From the NCBI GenBank assembly GCA_036245805.1, contig BTRK01000006.1, positions 5,869,613 to 5,933,612 on the forward strand: DNA of 64,000 nt, read 5' to 3'. This document shows positions 30,968-42,713 of the stretch, in pieces. The notes below the pieces were generated by a model that was given only the letters and a program-made list of their open reading frames with translations, was not told the origin of the DNA and ran no database searches. The DNA is from Pristionchus mayeri. Taxonomy: Eukaryota; Nematoda; Chromadorea; Rhabditida; Neodiplogasteridae. The position numbers and the translations under genes were made by a program. Numbering within the stretch: position 1 is the stretch's first letter; the number at the start of each line of letters is the position of its first letter.

Positions 30968-32084
30968 GGTGAATCGACTGTACCAGAAGGGTAATCTGAA
31001 GCAGATTACCGAGGACCAGATGAAGATCACCATCTTCCTGGCCGGCCTGGATATCCCGAATCAGACGGGAATGCGTGCCCATCTGTTCAATGAGGTCGGA
31101 AAGAAGCCGACAATCCCGTTCAAAGAGCTGCTCGAGAAGTTCTCCACAATGAAAGCTCTCGAGCGTGATGTGGCTGTGGTACAGAATAGTGCGACCATGA
31201 TGGTGCGATCCCACCACGATAAGAAGAAGAATGAGAAGAGCAAGAATCCCGAGAGACGTCGAACGTCCAATATCACATGCAAGTTCTGTGATAAGAAGGG
31301 TCACTATGAAAGTGAGTGCTGGACTAAACGCCCAGAGAAGCGTCCAACGTTTAAGAGATCGCTACTGAAGATGAGAAGAGAGGGTCCAGAGGACGAGAAT
31401 GTGCAGAAGTTCCTATTGATGTACCGTTGTACACCGAATCATCAGCTGAAGATGAGTTCCCCTGCTGAGATTTTCCTGGGAAGGAAGATGAGATTTCGTA
31501 TCACTCTCTTGTCACCCAAAGAGGGGGAGGAAAGGGAGAGAAGAGACGATGAATTGGTGAAAAGAGAGTTCGCCAAGGGAGATTCAGTTTTCTATCGAGA
31601 TCGTGATGGTCCAAATCACGAGAAATGGACGGAGGCTACAGTACTCAAAAAGATCGGAAGAGTACTGTACGAGATCCAGAAAGTAAGTGGAACCACTGTT
31701 GTGGCTCACGCAAAGCAGCTGAAGAAGCGCAGTGTGCGTGATGAGAGTGATCCACTGAGTGTGTTGATCGAAAGCTTCGACCTAAGTCGAAACATGATCG
31801 ATGACGAGCGACTACCGACACCGCCTACCACGCCCGTCATGCCTACTTCACCGATCCGTGCCGCCACGCCCGAGTTCAATGATGCTCCGTCGCCCGTCGT
31901 GCCCCGAGTCGAGCCAGCGAAAGATGCGCCGACCATTGAGAAGAAGACCGTAATCGAACCCAAGAAGAAGGACAAGAAGATTGACCCCCAGTCCGATGAC
32001 CCAAATCCCGGACGTCCCATCCGAGTTCGTAAAGCCCCGAACCGTCTTACCGTTACCACTACTAAGGGCCAATCTTATTCGTAA
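30771..32084 (+). CDS. Internally deleted Ty3/gypsy ORF: nucleocapsid joined to integrase C-terminus
   Basis: 437 codons. About residues 60-150 are gag (KFAAEVNRLYQKGNLKQI), then a zinc knuckle CKFCDKKGHYESEC near 170. The frame passes with no stop straight into the end of integrase (KFLLMYRCTPNHQLKMSSPA, FAKGDSVFYRD, ATVLKKIGRVLYEIQKVSG) and a Pro-rich tail. Protease, RT, RNase H and the integrase core are absent, removed by an in-frame deletion near 31380. The result is a non-autonomous element. The first ~50 codons are probably out of frame with gag. Confidence 0.8.
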   Translation: MRHLSVKCGTEITKHPMMSCKYHSRIPEHSQEPVRKERIRFRTACAFLQSEIVEHGSTDVMKFAAEVNRLYQKGNLKQITEDQMKITIFLAGLDIPNQTGMRAHLFNEVGKKPTIPFKELLEKFSTMKALERDVAVVQNSATMMVRSHHDKKKNEKSKNPERRRTSNITCKFCDKKGHYESECWTKRPEKRPTFKRSLLKMRREGPEDENVQKFLLMYRCTPNHQLKMSSPAEIFLGRKMRFRITLLSPKEGEERERRDDELVKREFAKGDSVFYRDRDGPNHEKWTEATVLKKIGRVLYEIQKVSGTTVVAHAKQLKKRSVRDESDPLSVLIESFDLSRNMIDDERLPTPPTTPVMPTSPIRAATPEFNDAPSPVVPRVEPAKDAPTIEKKTVIEPKKKDKKIDPQSDDPNPGRPIRVRKAPNRLTVTTTKGQSYS

Positions 32085-32149
32085 CTCGTTATTATCTGTA
32101 CCATCATGTCATGTCAGATATTCCCCTACTTCATATCTTGCGGCGGAGG

Positions 32150-32366
32150 TGCTGTGTACACGCCCATTTTAATATTCCACTAGTATTATTGTGTGCCACC
32201 ACACCACCCTACTACCGTAACCTGCCATTTCTGCCGCACTCGCCTAAAATATTCATTCTAGTTCTTTTCCCTTCCCGCGTGCTGCGGTTTGTTTCTTCTT
32301 GTGTCTACGACGATAAAGTCCGTACTTCCTCTCTACGTTCACTCACCAGGGACTCAATACACAACA
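32150..32366 (+). repeat. Ty3/gypsy 3' LTR
   Basis: Starts TGCTGTGTACACGCCC and ends ATACACAACA (TG...CA). Its inverted copy is the solo LTR at 36000-36213. It lies at the edge of F-box-like exon 6. Confidence 0.8.
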
Positions 32367-34093
32367 GATATCAATGTGGAGCCGTTCAAAATTTTGTAAG
32401 TATAAGTGGCGCACAATTGACGCTAGAGAAAGGCCAGTAGCCATATCTTTCGATACCGTTAAATTTAAAAATTTCACAATTTTATTCAGTTGGGCAAGCC
32501 ACTCTATAGATTCTGGAAAAAAATAAATGCGATACATACATTTCACCTACTTTTCACTTACCATTTGAAATTTCGTCTATAATTAGGTCCACATAATTAG
32601 GTCTATTATGCTCCATCAATTCTCGATAAGATGATCTGAAGAATAAAAATGAAAGCTTTTTGGTGATAAGTTATTTGCTTGATCATGAATTTGTTTTCTT
32701 CGACAATAAGTTACTTACAAGTCTCCTGGCAAGGTTCTGGCTTTAATGTGCATCTCTGTTACTTGTTTCGTTATAAGACTATCAGAACAAATTCGAACAA
32801 TTTCTTGTGGAATGTCAATAAATGTGATAGTACGGAATTGTGCTCTTGCAAAAAGATGACCAAAGTATGCAAAGAACGCTCGAATTTCAACAGATGTCAT
32901 GATTGCTCCTAATGACTGAAAAGAAACTTTTTTCACAATAAATATACACAAATTGTTATGTCAAACCAATAGGGTTTCAATTTACAGGTCATTTAGGATC
33001 ATTTTCGGGCATGTTTCAGGGGTACTACCCCGATTCGTAAAATTTATTTTGGAAATTTCATTTTGTAAAAGAATTTTTCGTAAAAATAAAATTTAGAAAA
33101 AAATATCCGGAAATTTGCTTGTTGGAAAAAACAGTCGTGGAAAAAAAGAAATTGGAAAAACATTTTTAGAAAGACCCATTTTGGAAATTTTTCCACTGGT
33201 TACGGTATTTTTCGCTGCATCAAGAGAACCGCGAAATAGAACGATTACATTCAAACATTGATTTTGCATTATTTTGCATATTTTCTTTCTTTAATTATTA
33301 GTATTGTTAATTACAATAAAAATATAATAAAGGAAAATAATACAATGTTTCGAATTTGCTGATAAATGACGGGAATGCTCCATAGGTTACGGTATAATTC
33401 CGCTCGGCTACAGTACTACATTTCATGGAAAAATTTCCAAAACGGGCATTTCCAAAATGGGAAATTCTGAAAATTATTTTCCATTTCTTGCCTTTCCAAA
33501 AAATGAATTTCCATAATTTTTTTCTAAATATTTTTTTCCAAAATGTGCATTTACGAAATGAAATTTACATTTCGGGGTAATACCGTTTCAGGTGCGTTAC
33601 ATAGTTCATGATCAGTTATCTAGCGCGTCTGAAACACATACGATAATGACCCAAAAATACCTGAAAATTGAAACCCTGAAAACCAACTTCGCTTACGACA
33701 TGCTGAAAACGGGGGCGATCCGATGGTCGTGAAAATAATTTGCTTATGCCAAGACTCTCCAAGGCCCAAGTATTAATCCAGTTTTTCCAAATAAGACAGT
33801 CAGATAAGTGTTGAAAATGAATCGAGACATGCACATGATTCAATGGAGTGTACTCCTAAAAGCAGTGTTGTTGAGAAAATACGATGCGATGTACATATAT
33901 CTTACACCGAGCAATGGTCTGACTCGATTCAATTTGCACGCTCTCTCGCCGATCAGAGAGACGAGATAGCACGCAAACTGAAGAGAGTCAGACGATTGCT
34001 CCTCACACCCACTATCAAGACCAAAGCTCGTATGACTTCGCAATGTCCCTCCACGATTTTGTTCTCGGATTTATTCATCTGTAGATGAAATCA
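32367..34093 (-). pseudogene. F-box-like family copy D, truncated at both ends
   Basis: Mirror copy of exons 2-6 of the gene at 34368-36577. Exon 3 is near 33851-33693 (LIWKNWINTWALESLGI), exon 4 near 32940-32740 (IRAFFAYFGHLFARAQF), and exon 6 is cut by the gypsy LTR at 32366. Exon 1 is absent because it lies in the unduplicated spacer, and exon 7 is lost. It cannot make a full product. Confidence 0.8.
33909..34001. mobile_element. hAT-like palindromic MITE, family 2, with 8-bp TSD
   Basis: GAGCAATGGTCTGACTCGA ... GACGATTGCTC. Flanks are CTTACACC at 33901-33908 and CTCACACC at 34002-34009, an 8-bp duplication with one change. It is duplicated with the inverted repeat arm. Confidence 0.8.
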
Positions 34094-34646
34094 TATTTCC
34101 GTGTAAGAACCCATGCGTTTTATGAAAACGCATATTTAAAAAAGAATACAAAAATGCAAAAGTCGTAAAAATGTAAATTCACCATAATCCTCGAAACGTG
34201 ATATTTTTGGAAATTGCACGGTATACGTTCCTAAATAGTGGCTGTTCAACATTTTCGAAATTGTTCTATTTTTTCGAAAACAGTATAGCATTTATTATTA
34301 CATTGTGTTTTGTTGTTTCAGCTGAAGAGAGAGATATGTTTGCGCCTTTCCCAAATCGAATGGAATCATGCCGCTCAACTTGCCTGAACTGCCGAAGAAA
34401 GGACTTGACAACATTTTCAGATATGTGCAATTGAGATCAACAGTGCGAATGAGAGAGGTACTTGACAGATCCTTTAAATACACAGGCGCTGGTTTCTCTT
34501 AATTGGAAAGTACTAATATGTAGTGAAATGTTCAACAAACATTCGTTGAACTATTGATTTCATCTACAGATGAATAAATCCGAGAACAAAATCGTGGAGG
34601 GACATTGCGAAGTCATACGAGCTTTGGTCTTGATAGTGGGTGTGAG

Positions 34647-34739
34647 GAGCAATCGTCTGACTCTCTTCAGTTTGCGTGCTATCTCGTCTCTCTGATCGGC
34701 GAGAGAGCGTGCAAATTGAATCGAGTCAGACCATTGCTC
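34647..34739. mobile_element. hAT-like palindromic MITE, family 2, at a splice donor
   Basis: Inverted duplicate of 33909-34001. The TSD reads GGTGTGAG (34639-34646) and GGTGTAAG (34740-34747). It covers the donor after exon 2 of the F-box-like copy at 34368-36577, so a GTRAG donor exists on both sides of the element. Confidence 0.8.
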
Positions 34740-35999
34740 GGTGTAAGATATATGTACATCGCATCGTATTTTCTCAACAACACTGCTTTTAGGAGTACAC
34801 TCCATTGAATCATGTGCATGTCTCGATTCATTTTCAACACTTATCTGACTGTCTTATTTGGAAAAACTGGATTAATACTTGGGCCTTGGAGAGTCTTGGC
34901 ATAAGCAAATTATTTTCACGACCATCGGATCGCCCCCGTTTTCAGCATGTCGTAAGCGAAGTTGGTTTTCAGGGTTTCAATTTTCAGGTATTTTTGGGTC
35001 ATTATCGTATGTGTTTCAGACGCGCTAGATAACTGATCATGAACTATGTAACGCACCTGAAACGGTATTACCCCGAAATGTAAATTTCATTTCGTAAATG
35101 CACATTTTGGAAAAAAATATTTAGAAAAAAATTATGGAAATTCATTTTTTGGAAAGGCAAGAAATGGAAAATAATTTTCAGAATTTCCCATTTTGTTCTA
35201 AAAATGTTTTTCCAATTTCTTTTTTTCCACGACTGTTTTTTCCAACAAGCAAATTTCCGGATATTTTTTTCTAAATTTTATTTTTACGAAAAATTCTTTT
35301 ACAAAATGAAATTTCCAAAATAAATTTTACGAATCGGGGTAGTACCCCTGAAACATGCCCGAAAATGAACCTAAATGACCTGTAAATTGAAACCCTATTG
35401 GTTTGACATAACAATTTGTGTATATTTATTGTGAAAAAAGTTTCTTTTCAGTCATTAGGAGCAATCATGACATCTGTTGAAATTCGAGCGTTCTTTGCAT
35501 ACTTTGGTCATCTTTTTGCAAGAGCACAATTCCGTATTATCACATTTATTGACATTCCACAAGAAATTGTTCGAATTTGTTCTGATAGTCTTATAATGAA
35601 ACAAGTAACAGAGATGCACATTAAAGCCAGAACCTTGCCAGGAGACTTGTAAGTAACTTATTGTCGAAGAAAACAAATTCATGATCAAGCAAATACTTAT
35701 CACCAAAAAGCTTTCATTTTTATTCTTCAGATCATCTTATCGAGAATTGATGGAGCATAATAGACCTAATTATGTGGACCTAATTATAGACGAAATTTCA
35801 AATGGTAAGTGAAAAGTAGGTGAAATGTATGTATCGCATTTATTTTTTTCCAGAATCTATAGAGTGGCTTGCCCAACTGAATAAAATTGTGAAAATTTTA
35901 AATTTAACGGTATCGAAAGATATGGCTACTGGCCTTTCTCTAGCGTCAATTGTGCGCCACTTATACTTACAAAATTTTGAACGGCTCCACATTGATATC

Positions 36000-36213
36000 T
36001 GTTGTGTATTGAGTCCCTGGTGAGTGAACGTAGAGAGGAAGTACGGACTTTATCGTCGGAGACATAAGAAGAAAAAAAACCGCAGCACGCGGGAAGGGAA
36101 AATAACTAGAATGAATATTTTAGGCGAGTGCGGCAGAAATGGCAGGTTACGGTAGTAGGGTGGTGTGGTGGCACACAATAATACTAGTGGAAAAAATGGG
36201 CATGTACACAGCA
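36000..36213 (-). mobile_element. Solo Ty3/gypsy LTR with 5-bp TSD
   Basis: 214 bp, the inverted match of 32150-32366. It is flanked by ATATC at 35995-35999 and 36214-36218, and inserted in exon 6 of the F-box-like copy at 34368-36577. The internal region is lost, as expected from LTR-LTR recombination. Confidence 0.9.
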
Positions 36214-37874
36214 ATATCGAATGCGGTTTTGTATCCCAAAAGGAAGTAGAACACCTTCTTCAGGTAAATTGTAATATGGTTTCAATTTTCAAACAATTTT
36301 GGGTCAATTTCGGATGTTTTTCAAGTGCTCTAGATATCTGGTAAGCTGATGAACTATGTAGCGCTCCTGAAACTTAAATTGAAACCCTAAATAATAATTA
36401 TTTTTTCATTAATGTCTTTGCAAATAATAATTTTAGATTGTGCACAACACAACAACAAGAATGAGACTCGGCTCTCCGATACGAGCTGATAAATATCACA
36501 TTCAACTCGGACAGTATGATCTAAGAATTATGCATCGCCCAAGAAAATTCGATTTGACGCACATGGATTTTTTCTGAACGCACTCACCTTGCACTTGATG
36601 CGGGGTTGTTCCCAGGTTTATGTCCCTCCGATATTCTTCACCCATCCGTTCTTATGCTGTTCTGCTCATGCCGTGAGATATTGCTCTATCTTTTCTCGTG
36701 ATAAAGGTGTATCCCTCTTTGCATATGGAATCGGGGACAGGCTAACCGCACAACAATTCATTTAACATCCTCAATTCTGAATTAATGACGTCGAAAGAAT
36801 TCGCCTTTCATTATGCGCATTGTCGACAGATTGTAAGAGGGAGTGCGATGGACACCCTAAGTCAGTTATTCAGAAGTCGCATGATGTCATTCTCACCCCT
36901 TCGACCCAATATCCTTGCTCCAACCGACCTCATCAACGGTTTCATGCCACTTCTCACTCAACAATTTTGAGCAATACAACGTTCATCGGAATACATAAAT
37001 AATGAATTAATTAATGAGTCAATTATTGCGAATGCATCTCACTCTCTATGAAAAAACTCATAGAATCAATGCTTTTTTCTCCCGTTCTCTCATCGTGTCT
37101 TAATTAATTCAATTATCATTTACTGTCACTTCCTGTTTTTTCGCTATGTCGTTTATTTTACAATCCTACCAACCGACTGTTCAAGAATTCCAGGCAGTTT
37201 TTCCACTGACTACACGATATATACGAGAACTCTTTACTCTTTCTAGTAAGATACTCGATCATTTCTCATTTGATTTGCCAACAAATGGAATGATGTCAAT
37301 AATGAGGCCCCACTCTGCCCCGCATGACCCTGTTCCCAAGGGCATTATGCGTTTTTTTTTGAATTTCACGAATTGGTAAAGCAAATAATCGAGAGTTATA
37401 TGATTCGCATACAAAGTTACTCTTGTTCTACCGTAGCCTAAATTTTTTCTCGAGCTTTCATGTATCTCTTCATGGCTTCTCTATACGATGTGTTCTAGAT
37501 ATATCCAAACTTTGAACACGGTACTTTCATATTTTTTTCGTAGGAATACTACGGTCGGAAAACACCCTGTTTACGCACTCTCGTCGTCTGCACTCTCTCG
37601 CCCATAGGGGTAAACAAGATGTTTCCCGACCCTAGTATACCTCCGAAAGCGCACGCCGCGGGCTGGAAAGATATCCAAACGCTCTAAAAGTTGGAATTCA
37701 GTTCTTCAATACATTTTGAACATTACCAGATAAAAATCAGATTTTTACTAAACTTTTCGTAAAGTTATGGATGTCCAAAAAATGGTGACGCAAAAAAGGG
37801 ATTTTTCATGCCCTGAGGGCAAATTATGAGATATCGTATTCAAATTCTCAGGATCATGTGTAGTCATGATGGCG

Positions 37875-39712
37875 TACCAACCTACGGATGGTTTTTTTGC
37901 AACCCCCCTCAATATTTTGCTGGTGAAGTTCCCATACCAAGTTCTGATATTTGGCCCAATATGAAGGGCTCTGGTGCACTACACGAAAAATGCCAGACCA
38001 AGCCCAAAAAAAATCAAAAATTTCAAATTTCTGAAAAGTAGGATGTAATAGGTTTTCTAGGACTCTTTTTCGATGAAAATAACGAAAAACATACTTTGGA
38101 AGCGATCAGATAACGATAAAGTGTCTAAAACGTCGATTTTCGAAGATTTTTGGCCGTCCTGAAAAATTTATAATGCTCTTTGCAGAAGATAATGGCATTT
38201 TCGGATTCTACGTGAAAAAATACGTATAACGTACAAATTTCACAAAAATAGGGGTGTGTGCTCGGAAGTTATGGTTTCCAGAAGAAGGCTCACTGAGGGC
38301 TAGCTCTTTGATCAAAACCATCACACATCTCCAAATCATATCGAATGGGCTCTTTTGGGCATCGAATCTTATTTTTATATCGAATAAAACAATTTGAGAC
38401 CATGGTCAGGCTATTTGAAGTCTTAACTTTGAAATTTTCATTTTTCGAAAATCCGAATTTCGCTCATTTCACGTATATCGATATTTTTTGCCATAACTAG
38501 GTTTCCAATGATCGGAAATGTCTTATTTCACCATATAATGATTCAGAATGCTTATTTTCATCTTTGTTGTTCATTTATCGCTCAAATGCACACGATAATG
38601 ACTTGAAAAGTTGAAAAAATGCGATTTTGTTCGAAATTTTTGAAATTTTGGGACGCTCTCAGATTGCTATTTGAAGTTCAACCACATGATATTTCGCTCA
38701 TAATTACTATATCCAATACAGGTAATGATTTCCGGTTGATTTGGGAGCAATCTGGTGAAAAATATTTTTTCATAGTTTTCGAAGTGGATACAAATTTTCG
38801 AAATAATTTTTTCGTCATATGGCTCCCAAATCAACCGGAAATCATTATTTGGGTTGGATATAGTAATTATGAGCGAAATATCATGTGGTTGAACTTCAAA
38901 TAGCAATCTGAGAGTGTCCCAAACTCTCAAAATTTCAAAAATTCGAACAAAATCGCATTTTTTCGACTTTTCAAATCATTATCGTGTGCAATTAAGCGAG
39001 AAATGAACAAGAAAAAGATGAAAATAAGCATTCTGAATCATTATATGGTGAAATATGCCATTTCCAATCATTGGAAACCTAGTTATTTAAAAAAATATCG
39101 ATATACGTGAAATTAGCGAAATTTCAAAGTTAAGACTTCAAATAGCCTGACCGTGGTCTCAAATTGTTTTATTCGATATACAAATAAGATCCGATGCCCA
39201 AAAGAGCCCATTCGATATGATTTGGAGATAGTGTGATGGTTTTAATCAAGAGCTATCCCTCAGTGAGCCTTCTTCTGGAAACCATAACTTCCGAGCACAC
39301 ACCCCTATTTTTGTGAAATTTGTACGTTATACGTATTTTTTCACGTAGAATCCGAAAATGCCATTATCTTCTGCAAAGAGCATTATAAACTTTTCAGGGC
39401 GGCCAAAAATCTTCGAAAATCGACGTTTTAGACACTTTATCGTTATCTGATCGCTTCCGAGGTATGTTTTTCGTTATTTTCATCGAAAAAGAGTCCTGGA
39501 AAACCTATAATATCCTACTTTTCAGAAATTTGAAATTTTCGATTTTTTTTGGGCCTGGTCTGGCATTTTTCGGGTAGTGCACCAGAGCCCTTCATATTGG
39601 GCCAAATATCAGCACTTGGTATGGGAACTTCACCAGCAAAATATTGAGGGGGGTTGCAAAAAAACCATCCGTAGGTTGGTACGTTTTCTCGTGGAATGTC
39701 TCTTAAGTAGAA
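37875..39712. repeat. Long foldback element, ~1.8 kb (family X, second copy)
   Basis: Arms from TACCAACCTACGGATGG to its complement near 39681; the right end continues with CGTTTTCTCGTGGAATGTCT, the same terminus as 20265-21992. Shared blocks include CTGGTGAAGTTCCCATACCA and GGCCCAATATGAAGGGCT. The left terminus is truncated. ORFs at 38619-38930 are mirror images. Confidence 0.85.
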
Positions 39713-39736
39713 ACTATTAATAAATAAGTGTGCAAA

Positions 39737-40046
39737 ATCGCAAAGTGAGAAGGCTCTTCCAGCACATTTTACAGCTTAATAGCCATCGAGAGTCAGATAG
39801 TCATGAGCCGTCAAACACGGTACAGGGTCCAATTGAATCTTATCCAAATTGCATAAAAAGCACTTATCAGCTTCTCAAGCCTTAGATATGCACACTCCTC
39901 ATTGAATTGGACCCATTTCTAAAGAAACTCTCCCGTTGGGCGAGATCGCCTTTCGCTTCGGGCAATTTCGGACGACTTTCGCCTTTCTCACCCTCGATGG
40001 CTATTAGTCTGTAAAATGTGCTGGAAGAGTCGTCTCAGTTTGCGAT
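39737..40046. repeat. Short foldback element, ~310 bp
   Basis: ATCGCAAAGTGAGAAGGCTC ... to its inverted counterpart ending TTTGCGAT; the arms share TTCCAGCACATTTTACAG and AATAGCCATCGAG. An inner pair, GGTCCAATTGAAT / ATTGAATTGGACC, is also present. Confidence 0.75.
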
Positions 40047-40584
40047 TGAGCATATTTATTCATTACTATTTTATGCTTAAAGTTGCAAAAAAGCGGATTT
40101 TTTCGATAGCGGTAAAGGTCGATTCCACATCAGTGAAAAGTGGGGTCCAAAATTGTTCGATTTTTGAAATTTGTTGTCTGATCACTATCAAGCTTGGCAC
40201 CATATGAGCCCTATCACTCAACTGGGACCGAAGATATAGCCAGCCAAACTTATTTCGGAGGTCTCGAAAAGTCGATATATTAGCTCTTTCTGATGTGCAA
40301 TGGGCAAGTCAGATAGTTGATTATAAACATCAATGGTAATACTTCCATCATAGGTTCGTGTGAGGTAACATCAATTTACGGCTGAGTTTCAAAAAATACA
40401 TGAAAATTTTAATGCCAAAAATTAAATTCATAAACCCGCGAAAAATGTGTTTCAGATCATGCGCCATGTGACTATCTTCTCCTGACATTCACCTATCGAA
40501 TGGTCCAAACCATAAGTCTCTAGCTCAATTTTTATAGAAGTTATTGCAATTCGAATTTTGGGGCTAAACTTTTGTCCGCTACTG

Positions 40585-41843
40585 TATCACGTGTATCACG
40601 AGTCAGTGGATGAAAAATGACCCCCTCGGGAACATTTTCAAAAAAGTTGTGCCCGATTTAAATATAATTAAAGTGGTAGAATACCCCAGACATAAGATTT
40701 CGAAATATATGGGTCATTGGGCCCAGAGCCGGCTTTTAGTAATTTTCCGGTTTTGCACCCTGCTCTGCTGTATCTCAGCTTAAAGAAGAGCTAGATAGGT
40801 GGCATTGGGCCCAAAATGTGCGGAGCATTATTTCCAATAACTTTCCTATTTTGAGCAAGACGAATGGACACATTTGAAAACTTTGTGATTGAAAAACTAC
40901 TTTTGGCCAAGAAATAAAAATAGTTTATCTATCAACCGCTAAAGCGATACAGATTTTTAATGCAGAATATGAAAGAATAAGTGTGTATACATGATATAAA
41001 ATATGAGAAGCAAAATTGATGGTAGGCATTTTTGGCAATTTTCACTCAAACACACCACACTGAAGAAAAAGTGAAAAAATGTGATTTTTCCATTGTTGGT
41101 ATTTATTTTTCCAACTTTTCCAAAGGGTTATTGGAGTGACGTACATTTGAAAAAATCTTATTTAGATGATGAGTTTGCGGGTGTGTGTTTGAAATGACAA
41201 AATTCATCGCGTTTTTTGTATAATTGAAATTTAAATTTGTTTATCGACACATACCCGCAAACTCATCATCCAAATAAGATTTTTTTCATATGTACGTCAC
41301 TCCAGTAACCCTTAGGAAAAGTTGGAAAAAGAAATACCAACAATGGAAAAATCACACTTTTTCACTTTTTCTTCAGTGTGGCATGTTGGAGTGAAAATTG
41401 CCAAAAATGCCTATCTTCAATTTTGCCTTTCATATTTTTATATCATGTATACACACTTATTCTTTCATATTCTACATTAAAAATCTGTATCGCTCTACCG
41501 GTTGATAGATAAACTATTTTTATTTCTTGGCCAAAAGTAGTTTTTCAATCACAAAGTTTATAAAAGTTGTCCATTCGTCTTGCTCAAAATAGGAAAGTTA
41601 TTGTAAATAATTTTCCGCACATTTTGAGCCCAATGCCACCTCTCTAGCTCAACTGGGAACTGAAATACAGTAGAGCCGGGAGCAAAACCGGAAAATTACT
41701 AAAAGCCGGCTCTGGGTCCAATGACCTATATTTTTTGAAATCTTATGTCTGGGATATTCTACCACTTTAATTAGATTCAAATCGGGCACAACTTTTTTGA
41801 GAATGTTCCCGCACACCTCCACTGGCTCGAAATACACGTGATA
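40585..41843. repeat. Long foldback element, ~1.26 kb (family Y)
   Basis: Ends TATCACGTGTAT and ATACACGTGATA, with arms meeting near 41215. It shares CAGAGCCGGCTTTTAG..AATTTCCGGTTTTG and the TCACGAGTCAGTGGA border with the larger element at 43041-45636. No coding sequence. Confidence 0.8.
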
Positions 41844-41846
41844 TAT

Positions 41847-42713
41847 TAGGGTGTCCGGAAAGTTCGTTAACTTGGTCATCTAAAATGAATGCGTGATTCA
41901 ATTCCCCATTTCTGCAGTGTTATTTGTGAGCAAAGTATGGTGCTGTACTAGCACTGAATTAAAAGATGATTGGATTAGTATGCCCGTTTCTACATTGATT
42001 TTAGTGATTTGATTTTATCACGACCTAGCGAAATTTTCATACATCGTGTTAGCGTGCATCTACTGAAGTATTCGCTCTAACTTGTCATACGTGATCCACT
42101 AGTAATTGGGCACCGATTACCTAGTTATTTTGCCTCAGCCCCTTCTTACGGCCGAAAAATCGTTAGGTATTCAAACTGACAGGTCACAAAAAATGAAGTT
42201 GAAAAATGAGTAAGTACACTAGGGAGTCTCAGCGTTTTGCTAGACAGGTGAGATATGCGTCGTATAGTGGACAATGGAGTACCCGTTACTACCTTTTAAT
42301 TGAGCTAATTGACATTAGTCTGGCTCTTTTACCTTATGAGAACAATACGATTATGCGACAAAAATGGGGTTTTCAGCGTGAAACAGAGTAACAAGACCGT
42401 AATCTCAATTCTTGATGCGGGAGTACCATGTTTTACAAAAGCTAAGAGTAAGGGGAGCCACCCAACATCAAATGGAATAATTTAGCTTTGCGGAACGGCC
42501 GAGGATATAACAATGGAAAACCAAGTTTTCACTAGGCCTTGTAAAGTCACCACCACTAAAATAATTCTAAAATATTTCGTAGTGATGCAATATTCTTCCA
42601 ATTCAAAACAAAAATTGCACGATACATTGCTCACGAATAGAACTGCAGAAATGGGGAATTGAATCACGCGTTCATTTTTGATGACCAAATGAACGAACTT
42701 TCCGGACACCCTA
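41847..42713. mobile_element. Mariner-like MITE 1
   Basis: TA on each side of inverted ends GGGTGTCCGGAAAGTTCGTT / AACGAACTTTCCGGACACCC; 867 bp including both TA. The ends and TA target fit Tc1/mariner elements. The interior has no transposase motif; the small ORF at 42206-42391 is unrecognised. Confidence 0.75.

Larger units (their letters stand above)
30395..32366 (+). mobile_element. Truncated, internally deleted Ty3/gypsy element with 3' LTR
   Basis: It comprises the two ORFs above plus an LTR at 32150-32366. The identical LTR in opposite orientation at 36000-36213 is flanked by a 5-bp duplication (ATATC). The gene-side flank here is GATAT, its complement, so the LTR edge is well defined. 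The 5' LTR and the second target-site copy were not found. Confidence 0.7.
32150..34093. repeat. Left arm of a ~1.9-kb inverted duplication
   Basis: Reverse complement of 34555-36213, with very high identity across coding and non-coding parts. The left arm keeps about 280 bp (roughly 33165-33450) that the right arm lacks. A 461-bp unique spacer (34094-34554) separates the arms. Confidence 0.9.
34555..36213. repeat. Right arm of the inverted duplication
   Basis: Reverse complement of 32150-34093, lacking an internal ~280 bp. It ends exactly at the outer edge of the solo LTR. Confidence 0.9.
34368..36577 (+). pseudogene. F-box-like family copy E, exon 6 split by a solo LTR
   Basis: Exons: 34368-34457 (MPLNLPELPKKGLDNIFRY, ends VRMRE), 34570-34641 (MNKSENKIVEGH), 34793-34951 (LIWKNWINTWALESLGIS), 35452-35648 (197 nt), 35731-35804 (74 nt, SSYRELMEHNRPNYV), 35854-36263 (EWLAQLNKIVKIL ... 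VEHLLQ) and 36437-36577 (IVHNTTTRMRL, stop). Phases agree throughout. Exon 6 is interrupted by an LTR at 36000-36213. Without the LTR and one copy of the ATATC duplication the exon is 191 nt and in phase, so the insertion hit an otherwise open gene. With it, translation stops within the LTR. Exon 1 lies in the spacer of the inverted duplication. Confidence 0.8.
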
